Shown here: positions 6,610 to 12,718 of the stretch, in pieces | Numbering within the stretch: position 1 is the stretch's first letter | How the letters are laid out: each line of letters starts with the position of its first letter | Made by a program: the position numbers and the translations under genes | The notes under the pieces: model-generated | The model's database searches: none | What the model was told of the DNA's origin: nothing | What the model saw: only the letters and a program-made list of their open reading frames with translations | Assembly (NCBI GenBank): GCA_049514735.1 | Contig: JBEKUT010000163.1 | Coordinates: 1 to 14,113 of the forward strand | Source: JAICMB01 sp049514735 | GTDB taxonomy: Bacteria; Acidobacteriota; Terriglobia; Bryobacterales; Bryobacteraceae | Length of the DNA stretch: 14,113 nucleotides | Direction of reading: 5' to 3'

Positions 6610-7695
6610 TTGATTCATAAACTGTCTCGACGAGCGCTGCTGCAGACCGCTGGAATCGCAGCCGCCGCATCGGCCGGAGTTTCCCGGGCCGAAGGAAAAG
6701 ATTCGCCGAATATTTGCCTTCAATTCGGTGGCGCCAGTCAGGCCGAAGGCGCCTTTGAGTCAGCCTGCCGCGAAATCAAACAGCTTGGCGTCGACCATGT
6801 TCTTACGGGAGGCGGTCCAATTCCGTGGGAGGAAAGCCGCCTGCAAAGCTTGATGGATCGTTTCAAGGAACAAGGCCTTTCGCTGGGCAACTTGATGATC
6901 GCGGGATTTCCAAACACCTTGTATGGCCGCGCGGGACGTGATGAAGAGATCGAGAAAGTCATTCAATCCATTCGCGCCGCGGGCAAGGTGGGATTGCCCG
7001 TGGTCGAATACAATTTCTACGCGCATCGCGCCATGGAAGGTTATTTCGAAGAGACCGGGCGCGCGGGATCGGGCGTGACGTCGTTCGACTACGCGCGCAT
7101 GGAAGGCCTGCCGCCGCTGCCCGAAGAAGGGGCGCACTCGCTTGATGAGATGTGGGCGAACATCACGTACTTCTTGAAAGCCGTGGTTCCGGTTGCGGAG
7201 CAATCCGGCGTGCGGCTCGCGCTGCATCCCAACGATCCGCCGGCGCCAATCAGCCGCGGCTCGGGCCAGATTATGGGGACGGTCGACGGCTGGAAGCATC
7301 TGATCGATATCGTGAAGAGCCCGTCGAACGGGATTACGTTCGACTGCGGCGTGACGCGCGAGATGGGCGAAGATCCCGTGGCGGTGTGCCATTATTTCGG
7401 ATCGCGGGACCGCATTAATCATGTCCATTACCGCAATGTGCGCGTGTCGAAGCCGTATGAGAGATACTCCGAGGTTTTCATCGACGCAGGTGAGAACGAC
7501 ATGTTCGCCGTGATGAAAGAGTTAGTGCGGCAGAAATATCCGCGCCTGATTTTTCCGGAACATCCGCGGGGGTTGGACTACGACGGCAACCGGCCTAATT
7601 TCAAGGCGCAATATCCGGGAGGCGGCGGGTATGCGGCTTATGCGTTCAATGTGGGGTATACGCGGGCCATGCTACAGGCTTCGATGGAGCCGTGA
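6610..7695 (+). CDS. Tat-signal protein, mannonate dehydratase (UxuA)-like
   Basis: A 361-residue TIM-barrel protein resembling mannonate dehydratase, which removes water from D-mannonate to give 2-keto-3-deoxygluconate. The N-terminus has a twin-arginine motif SRRALLQ (6-12), a hydrophobic alanine stretch and a likely cleavage site near residue 27, so export by Tat in folded form is predicted. UxuA-like landmarks follow in order: 'YFLKAVVPVAEQSGVRLALH' (187-206) leading into HPNDPP (206-211), a Cys in FDCG (244-247), HVHYRN (271-276), and PEHPRG (316-321) where UxuA enzymes have R-P-D-H-G. These give plausible metal ligands (His206, Cys246, His273) but Glu instead of the usual Asp at 317. 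Export and this substitution make a classical cytosolic UxuA role doubtful; a related sugar-acid dehydratase or epimerase in the periplasm is possible. The start is TTG at 6610, 3 bases after the permease stop; no ATG is available before the Tat motif and the Shine-Dalgarno match is weak, so translational coupling is likely. Confidence 0.8.
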   Translation: MIHKLSRRALLQTAGIAAAASAGVSRAEGKDSPNICLQFGGASQAEGAFESACREIKQLGVDHVLTGGGPIPWEESRLQSLMDRFKEQGLSLGNLMIAGFPNTLYGRAGRDEEIEKVIQSIRAAGKVGLPVVEYNFYAHRAMEGYFEETGRAGSGVTSFDYARMEGLPPLPEEGAHSLDEMWANITYFLKAVVPVAEQSGVRLALHPNDPPAPISRGSGQIMGTVDGWKHLIDIVKSPSNGITFDCGVTREMGEDPVAVCHYFGSRDRINHVHYRNVRVSKPYERYSEVFIDAGENDMFAVMKELVRQKYPRLIFPEHPRGLDYDGNRPNFKAQYPGGGGYAAYAFNVGYTRAMLQASMEP

Positions 7696-7761
7696 GATGC
7701 GCTCGACGGCCGGAATGTTTGGCCGCCGATAAACGCGGATGAAGTCCGATTGGTGGGTCCG

Positions 7762-7890
7762 CTACTTCTTCGTCGCTTTTTTGATGGTCTTGCGAGCCAT
7801 GTCTCTCCTGAGAGCTTTCACCTTCTCGTTACCGCGGGCGATCGACTCGGGAAACATCTTCGATTCAAGTTCCACGAAGTTTCTTGCCAC
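7762..7890 (-). pseudogene. Small ORF resembling the N-terminus of an XRE/HigA-type antitoxin
   Basis: A 42-codon frame begins at GTG 7890 and ends at TAG 7762-7764. A weak purine-rich AAAGG lies about 10 bases upstream. The protein starts 'ARNFVELESKM', continues through 'ESIARGNEKVKALRRDMA' and ends in a lysine-rich tail 'RKTIKKATKK'. The first 31 residues have the spacing and flavour of the conserved leader of HigA-like antitoxins (pattern F-x-E-L-x-x-K-M-x-P-E-x-x-A-R followed by an amphipathic helix), but the helix-turn-helix DNA-binding domain that should follow is missing, replaced by the basic tail. No toxin gene adjoins it. It is either a decayed remnant of a toxin-antitoxin pair or a real small basic protein. 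The family resemblance is from memory of such proteins and needs a search. Confidence 0.45.
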
Positions 7891-7991
7891 GATTCTTCTA
7901 CCTTTTCACTTTCAATCCTAATAGTGCACGTGTTTGTCGTATCGGCGATCGGCATGTGTGTCGTAGCGCCCGGCCGCGACGCCTATAAAGC

Positions 7992-8025
7992 GGAAAACAG
8001 ACGACAAAAACCCGATCGTCTGTTC
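7992..8025 (+). repeat. Dispersed palindromic (REP-like) repeat, copy 2
   Basis: The same blocks as copy 1 in the same orientation: GGAAAACAGACGAC (7992-8005) and CGATCGTCTGTTC (8013-8025), here with a 7-base spacer AAAAACC. The inverted arms AACAGACGA (7996-8004) and TCGTCTGTT (8016-8024) are perfect. It lies about 45 bases past the lnt stop. Read on the minus strand the stem ends in a short T-run (TGTTTTCC), so it may also act as a weak terminator for the lnt operon. Confidence 0.75.
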
Positions 8026-8068
8026 CACGTGCTACTGCGGTGCTGACAAGCCGTCCCAAGCGTCGGAT

Positions 8069-9568
8069 TCATCCCTCTATGGGCGTGTAGTGGGGCCGCT
8101 GCGAAGCGAGTAGCGCCACGATACTGAGTGCCAGGCAGGTCCATGCGAACCAATCTCCCGTCTGCGTATAGACAGTCTTCGATTCCACATACGAGTACGC
8201 CATGGGCGCGACGGCCTCGCGATAGAGCGGAAGGCTCTGCACGATCCGGCCGGCGGGGTCGATGGCCACGCTGATGCCATCGTTAGTAGCGCGGACGATC
8301 CAGCGCCGGTTCTCGACCGCACGCATGCGCACCAGCTCCAGATGCTGTTCGCGGGCGGCGCTGCGGCCGAAATAACCGTCGTTCGAAATGTTGACCAAAA
8401 ATTCGCCGCCTTCGTTTGCAAATTTGCGCACTTCGTTCGGAAACGCCGATTCATAACAGATGAACACGCCCAAGCGATGGCCGGCCACGTTGAAGAGCAC
8501 GCGGCGTGTGCCGGGCACAAAATCGCCAGCCTCCTGCGTGATGCGATTCACGAAATCGAAAATGGGCGGTACGAATTCTCCGAACGGTACGAGATGAATT
8601 TTGTCGTAACGATCCACTACGTTGCCGTCCGGCGCCAGCATCATCGCGGAGTTGAGAGGATCGCCCTTGGGCGTATGCTCCACCGTTCCGAATAGAAAAT
8701 AAGTCTGCGATTGTTGCGCGAGCGTCGTGGCCATCTCATGGAAGCGCGCATCGCGGTCGAAGTAGAAAGGCCCCGGCGCTTCCGGCCAGACGATCAGGCG
8801 CGGGGAGGAACGCAGCGCCTCCTGAAGCGATATCTCGATGAGACGCCGATGCATGAGATCGGCCGTCACAGGACTCCAGTCCTGGTCTTCATTGAGATTG
8901 GGCTGCACTACGACAGCCGTTTGATCGCCCGCCTGGAATTCGGGGAGTGCGGGCAGTACGAACAGCACGGCGAACATCGCGAGCCAGTACAATTCCTTGC
9001 GCGACTTGCGAAACAGCATGACGACCACCGCCGTGCTCAGAGCCGCGAAGAGGAACGACAATCCGTACACGCCGATGAAAGGCGCCGCGCGGAGCGGAAG
9101 CGCCATGTCGATGCCGGCGTTGCCGAGCGTGAGCCACGCGAACCCGGCGTCACCCTGCGTGCGCTCGATTCCGGTCCACAGCGCGGCCACGGCTGGAATC
9201 GCGTAACGATGCGGCAGCAGCACGGCGGCGAGCAACGCGAAGATGCCGAGATGAATCGCCTTCAGAACGCAGAAGAGCAGAAATGTTCCCCAGCTCCCCC
9301 AGGTTCCCATGGCGCCATAATGCTCCAGCGTGAACTGAATCCAATAGCAGACGCCGAACCAATAGACAACGCCGGCGCTCCAACCGAGCAGGAATCGAAA
9401 CCACGTGCGCGGCTCGCGCGCGAGAGCGATCAGAAGAGGAACCAGCGCGAAGGGCGCCAGAAAGGTGGCGTTGAATTTCGGGAAAATCAGGATCAGGAAA
9501 ACGGCCGAGAGCAGCGCCAGCGCCCAATTCGTTATAGGGCTAACTGACCGTGGCGATAGCCTGTTCAT
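8069..9568 (-). CDS. lnt: Apolipoprotein N-acyltransferase
   Basis: A 499-residue inner-membrane enzyme that adds the third acyl chain, from a phospholipid, to the N-terminal Cys of lipoproteins, the last step before Lol sorting; this implies a Gram-negative envelope. The N-terminal half is a run of hydrophobic helices (about 13-50, 57-80, 95-118, 160-186, 193-208). A nitrilase-type CN-hydrolase domain occupies about 215-470 on the periplasmic side, and a final helix sits near 478-492. The catalytic triad is visible: Glu263 in 'VWPEAPGP', Lys323 in 'YDKIHLVPFGE', and Cys371 in 'FICYES', matching E. coli Glu267, Lys335 and Cys387 in order. The ATG at 9568 lies inside lipA, giving a 29-base overlap, so translation is likely coupled; no alternative ATG exists before the first helix. 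It is the last gene of the minus-strand operon. Confidence 0.95.
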   Translation of the reverse strand: MNRLSPRSVSPITNWALALLSAVFLILIFPKFNATFLAPFALVPLLIALAREPRTWFRFLLGWSAGVVYWFGVCYWIQFTLEHYGAMGTWGSWGTFLLFCVLKAIHLGIFALLAAVLLPHRYAIPAVAALWTGIERTQGDAGFAWLTLGNAGIDMALPLRAAPFIGVYGLSFLFAALSTAVVVMLFRKSRKELYWLAMFAVLFVLPALPEFQAGDQTAVVVQPNLNEDQDWSPVTADLMHRRLIEISLQEALRSSPRLIVWPEAPGPFYFDRDARFHEMATTLAQQSQTYFLFGTVEHTPKGDPLNSAMMLAPDGNVVDRYDKIHLVPFGEFVPPIFDFVNRITQEAGDFVPGTRRVLFNVAGHRLGVFICYESAFPNEVRKFANEGGEFLVNISNDGYFGRSAAREQHLELVRMRAVENRRWIVRATNDGISVAIDPAGRIVQSLPLYREAVAPMAYSYVESKTVYTQTGDWFAWTCLALSIVALLASQRPHYTPIEG

Positions 9569-10442
9569 TCACCATGTCTGCCATGTAAGAGCTGCGGACG
9601 AGAGGGCCGCTGAACACCATCTTGAATCCGATGGAGAGACCGTAATCGCGATAGGCGTCGAACTGCGCCGGCGTGACATACTGGGCGACTTGCAAATTGC
9701 GGCGCGTCGGTTGCAAGTACTGGCCGATGGTCGCCACGTCGGCGTTAGCGGCCAGCAGATCGCGCAGGAGCTGCTCCACTTCGTCGGGCTCTTCGCCAAG
9801 GCCAACCATCAAGCCGGATTTAGTGAGCGCCTCCGGGCGATAGCTCTTTGCGAATCGCAAAACGTCGAGCGACTGCCGGTAATTCGCCTGCGGGCGCACG
9901 CGGCGGTAGAGGCGCGGTATGGTCTCCATGTTGTGGTTGAAGACATGGGGCGCGGCGTCGAGCACGCGGGCGACAGCGCTTAAGTCGCCGCAAAAATCGG
10001 GAGTCAACACTTCCACACGCGCCTCAGGGAGGGCCTGGCGAACCTCACACACAGTTTTAGCGAAATGTTGCGAGCCTCCGTCGGGAAGGTCGTCGCGATT
10101 CACGGACGTGATCACGACATAGCGCAATTTCATTTGCGCGGCCATGCGTGCGACGTTCGCGGGCTCATTCGGATCGAGTATGAATTCTTTTTTCGACGGC
10201 GAGCCTTTCGGCACGGAACAGAATCCGCAGCCGCGCGTGCACAGGTTGCCGAGGATCATAAATGTGGCCGCGCCGCGATGAAAGCACTCGTGCATGTTGG
10301 GGCAGCGGGCCGATTCGCAGACCGTATGCAGATTCAAGCGGCGCAGGTCCGCCTTGAGATCGTGCACGGAGACGAAGTGGGTGTCGCCCTTACGCAGCCA
10401 TTCGGGCAAGCGTGGCTGGCGTGTTTCAAGTTGGACCAGCAT
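9540..10442 (-). CDS. lipA: Lipoyl synthase
   Basis: A 300-residue radical-SAM enzyme that inserts two sulfurs into the octanoyl group on E2 or GcvH proteins to make lipoate. Both iron-sulfur motifs are intact: the auxiliary cluster CESARCPNMHEC with Cys42, Cys47 and Cys53, and the radical-SAM CTRGCGFC with Cys68, Cys72 and Cys75. The C-terminal RSSY (283-286), whose Ser ligates the auxiliary cluster, is also present. Length is normal for the family. The ATG at 10442 overlaps the TGA of the SPOR gene as TGATG; a TTG one codon earlier is less likely. No lipB (octanoyltransferase) is nearby, so octanoate attachment must be encoded elsewhere. The 3' end overlaps lnt by 29 bases. Placement between a SPOR protein and Lnt has no obvious metabolic logic beyond co-transcription. 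Confidence 0.97.
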   Translation of the reverse strand: MLVQLETRQPRLPEWLRKGDTHFVSVHDLKADLRRLNLHTVCESARCPNMHECFHRGAATFMILGNLCTRGCGFCSVPKGSPSKKEFILDPNEPANVARMAAQMKLRYVVITSVNRDDLPDGGSQHFAKTVCEVRQALPEARVEVLTPDFCGDLSAVARVLDAAPHVFNHNMETIPRLYRRVRPQANYRQSLDVLRFAKSYRPEALTKSGLMVGLGEEPDEVEQLLRDLLAANADVATIGQYLQPTRRNLQVAQYVTPAQFDAYRDYGLSIGFKMVFSGPLVRSSYMADMVNEQAIATVS

Positions 10443-11110
10443 CAATATTTCTGAAGGATCGGGCTCTTGAACCCCGCTCCTTCAAGCTGCGAGCGTGTTT
10501 TCGCTGCATCGGACGCGTCGCCCACCGGACCCACCAGAACGCGGTAGAAACCTTCTTTGGAAGAAGGCGCAACCACCGCGGTCAGGCCTTTCTTGGCCAG
10601 CGCGCCCGCGATGATCTCGGCTTCGGGACGGCTGGTGGAAACCACCTGCCAGTAGCGACCCGGCGCGGGCCTATCGACGCTGGCAGTGGCTGCCCGCGCC
10701 GAGGGCGGCTCGGGTTTTCTTTCCGGCTCAGGTTTCTTTTCCTGCGCCGCGGGTTTCTTTTCCGGAAGAAGCGGCACGGGAGCCGGTGAGGGCTTCGACG
10801 CCTCAGACTTCTCGAAAGGCGATTCTACCGGAGCCGGCTTGGACTCAGCCGCAGGCGTCGCGGATTCCGTGGACGCAGGCGGCGTCGTGGAAGCAAGCGG
10901 CTCGGTGTCTTTGTGCGATGGGGGCTCTACGACGATGGGCTTGGCGGGCTGTTGCGACGTCGCGCTGACAGCGGCCGGGACGGAATTGCGTCCCACGATA
11001 TAGCCCATGGAGAAAAACACGCCCAGCAGAATAACCACGATCAGGAAAACGCTGATCAATTGCACATTGCCGAGCACTAATTCAAATTCGCCGTCTTCAG
11101 TCCTTGCCAA
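10442..11110 (-). CDS. Membrane-anchored SPOR-domain protein
   Basis: A 222-residue bitopic protein with an N-in topology like FtsN or DedD. It has a short acidic cytosolic head (1-16), one transmembrane helix (about 17-38), a long Pro/Ala/Glu/Lys-rich periplasmic linker (about 45-150), and a C-terminal SPOR domain (152-222) starting 'YWQVVSTSRPEAE' and ending in 'GFKSPILQKY'. SPOR domains bind denuded glycan strands of septal peptidoglycan, so a role in division or septal wall remodelling is inferred. It lacks the FtsN essential-region residues that I could recognise, so I give no gene name. The start is TTG at 11110, chosen because GGAGGG (11115-11120) lies immediately upstream at good spacing and the next Met is inside the membrane helix. 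It lies 15 bases behind the slipin stop and its TGA overlaps the lipA ATG. Confidence 0.88.
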   Translation of the reverse strand: MARTEDGEFELVLGNVQLISVFLIVVILLGVFFSMGYIVGRNSVPAAVSATSQQPAKPIVVEPPSHKDTEPLASTTPPASTESATPAAESKPAPVESPFEKSEASKPSPAPVPLLPEKKPAAQEKKPEPERKPEPPSARAATASVDRPAPGRYWQVVSTSRPEAEIIAGALAKKGLTAVVAPSSKEGFYRVLVGPVGDASDAAKTRSQLEGAGFKSPILQKY

Positions 11111-11125
11111 AAATCCCTCCGCCTT

Positions 11126-11911
11126 TCAGTCGGTTGCCGTAACGCTGGGGCCCGCGCCGACTTTCTCTAACGCACGCCCTAAAGACGCAATTATATCTAT
11201 AGGAAGCGGAAACACAATGGTCGTGTTTTTCTCCGATCCGATTTCGAGCAGTGTTTGCAGGTAGCGCAGTTGCAGCGCAGCCGGTTCGCGCTGGATCACC
11301 TTCGCGGCCATGGCGAGCTTTTCGGCCGCCATGTATTCGCCTTCCGCATGGATCACTTTGGCGCGCCGCTCGCGCTCCGCTTCGGCCTGGCGCGCGATGG
11401 CGCGAATCATCTGGTCAGGCAAATCCACCTGCTTCACTTCGACAACAGTTACTTTCACGCCCCAGGGTCCGGTATGCAGATCGAGCACGGATTGCAACCT
11501 GAGATTTAGTTTCTCGCGCTGGCTGAGCAGTTCGTCGAGCTCGGCTTCGCCCAGCACGCTGCGCAGCGTTGTTTGCGAGACCTGCGATGTCGCGTACAGG
11601 AAATTGGTGACCTCGATAATGGCTTTGGTTGGGTCCACCACGCGGAAATAAACCACCGCGTTCACTTTCAGGGTCACGTTATCGCGCGTAACCACATCCT
11701 GGGGAGGAACTTCCATAGCCTCGATGCGCAAGGAAATGCGCACCATGCGGTCGATGGGGGCGAAGACCAGGACGACGCCCGGCCCTTTCGGTTGAGGCAG
11801 AACTCTGCCAAGGCGGAAGACGACTCCACGTTCGTATTCCGCGAGAATCTTGATAGAGGACAGAACATAGACAACAATTACAACCAGCGGGATCCAAAAG
11901 GCTATATCCAT
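11126..11911 (-). CDS. Slipin (stomatin/prohibitin, SPFH-family membrane protein)
   Basis: A 261-residue membrane-anchored SPFH protein. An N-terminal hydrophobic segment (about 4-21) is followed by the stomatin core, with 'EYERGVVFRLGRV', 'GPGVVLVFAPIDRMVRISLR' and 'VPPQDVVTRDNVTLKVNAVV' type blocks. A charged alpha-helical, coiled-coil-prone region rich in Ala, Glu and Arg comes near 'AIARQAEAERERRAK'. These proteins form large ring oligomers in membrane microdomains and often control a partner protease such as the NfeD (clpP-type) partner; no NfeD gene is next to it here. The ATG at 11911 was preferred over a TTG 10 codons upstream because GAGGTG (11918-11923) lies 6 bases before it. The gene leads the slipin-SPOR-lipA-lnt group and follows the transglycosylase after 70 bases. 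Confidence 0.88.
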   Translation of the reverse strand: MDIAFWIPLVVIVVYVLSSIKILAEYERGVVFRLGRVLPQPKGPGVVLVFAPIDRMVRISLRIEAMEVPPQDVVTRDNVTLKVNAVVYFRVVDPTKAIIEVTNFLYATSQVSQTTLRSVLGEAELDELLSQREKLNLRLQSVLDLHTGPWGVKVTVVEVKQVDLPDQMIRAIARQAEAERERRAKVIHAEGEYMAAEKLAMAAKVIQREPAALQLRYLQTLLEIGSEKNTTIVFPLPIDIIASLGRALEKVGAGPSVTATD

Positions 11912-11981
11912 GTTTGGCACCTCGGCCAGGTGATAGAACACTTTAGGATAGCAGTGTTTCAGGTGGTTTAAGGAGGAACGG

Positions 11982-12659
11982 TCAGTCGGTTACAGGAGCA
12001 GGGGAGGTCTGCTTTTTCGCGGTGCGCTTGTTGTAGTCGGAGATGACGCGGCTGACGTAATCGACGGTCTCGCGATACGGCGGGATGCCCTTGTATTTAT
12101 CCACCGCGCCGGGGCCGGCATTGTAGGCAGCAACGGCCTTCGAAACCTGGTGCGGATCGTCTTTGTATTTTTCGAGAAGCTGTGCTAAATATTCCGCGCC
12201 CGCCTCGGCGTTCTGTTGCGGATCGTAAGGATTGGCATTCAGAGCGGCCGCCGTTTTCGGCATGAGTTGCATCAGGCCGATGGCGCCCTTGGGCGAGACT
12301 GCATTCGTACGATAACCCGATTCGGCTCTCGCGACGCTGTGGAGAATATCGGGAGGCAATCCAGCTTTCTCGGCCGCACGCGTGATGATCTCCTGCGCGG
12401 ACAGGGCTCTTGCCGAAATTGGAGCTGGCGCGGGCGCTGCCGCTGGAGGCGCGGGAGGCGGTGGTGTGTACTCTTCCTGCTCGTACGCGACGACTTGGGC
12501 TGCCGGAAACTCGATACTGCCCGTCTTGGTGACCAACCGGACGAGATTCCCGTCGATCTCATGGCTCTCGGCATGGACGCGCTGGCCGTTTGCGAGGACG
12601 GCATATTCGCCCGCCGAGGCAGACACGGTGATCGCGAGGAGCGTGAGGAGAGCTTTCAT
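11982..12659 (-). CDS. Exported lytic transglycosylase, SLT/GH23 type
   Basis: A 225-residue enzyme expected to cleave peptidoglycan glycan strands between MurNAc and GlcNAc, leaving anhydro-MurNAc. Residues 1-16 are a Sec signal peptide. A small beta-rich module (about 18-62, with 'NGQRVHAESHEIDGN') comes next, then a Pro/Ala linker (65-82), then the Slt domain (about 86-212). The catalytic Glu113 is in 'ARAESGYRTNAVSP', followed by 'GAIGLMQLMPKTA' and 'AYNAGPGAVDKY', all canonical. The ATG at 12659 begins the signal peptide directly. An in-frame ATG at 12695 would give a longer basic head (MASVKPFRPNHS) and cannot be excluded, as neither has a good Shine-Dalgarno site. No lipobox Cys is present, so the protein should be soluble in the periplasm. 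It is divergent from the Ser/Thr kinase, sharing a 59-base promoter region. Confidence 0.9.
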   Translation of the reverse strand: MKALLTLLAITVSASAGEYAVLANGQRVHAESHEIDGNLVRLVTKTGSIEFPAAQVVAYEQEEYTPPPPAPPAAAPAPAPISARALSAQEIITRAAEKAGLPPDILHSVARAESGYRTNAVSPKGAIGLMQLMPKTAAALNANPYDPQQNAEAGAEYLAQLLEKYKDDPHQVSKAVAAYNAGPGAVDKYKGIPPYRETVDYVSRVISDYNKRTAKKQTSPAPVTD

Positions 12660-12707
12660 GCTGTGGTTCGGTCTAAATGGTTTGACGCTGGCCATCGTCA
12701 GATCGTT

Positions 12708-12713
12708 TACCCT
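12708..12713 (+). promoter_or_regulatory. Putative -10 hexamer for a leaderless kinase transcript
   Basis: TACCCT, with the key T, A and T positions of a -10 box, ends 5 bases before the kinase ATG at 12719, which has no Shine-Dalgarno site. A TTGACG (12682-12687) could be a -35 box, but the spacer of 20 bases is long. On the other strand CATAAT (12722-12717) is a weak -10 candidate for the transglycosylase. All of this is tentative. Confidence 0.3.
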
Positions 12714-12718
12714 CAATT

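Larger units (their letters stand above)
7696..8068. other. 373-base spacer between convergent gene sets
   Basis: This gap separates the plus-strand UxuA-like gene from the minus-strand lnt operon. It holds a small minus-strand ORF (7762-7890) that looks like part of an antitoxin, and the second copy of the palindromic repeat (7992-8025). Plus-strand ORFs of 60 and 98 codons here have no family resemblance, no good ribosome site and overlap those elements, so I do not call them. No classical T-run terminator was found for either gene set. Confidence 0.6.

Noticed and set aside
7750..8046. A 98-codon plus-strand frame in the convergent spacer
   Set aside because: It runs through the palindromic repeat and opposite the antitoxin-like frame, has no ribosome site and no family resemblance.
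8711..9547. A 278-codon open frame on the plus strand opposite lnt
   Set aside because: It is very rich in Arg, Glu and His as expected for an antisense shadow of a GC-rich gene, has no family resemblance, and lnt on the other strand has an intact catalytic triad.
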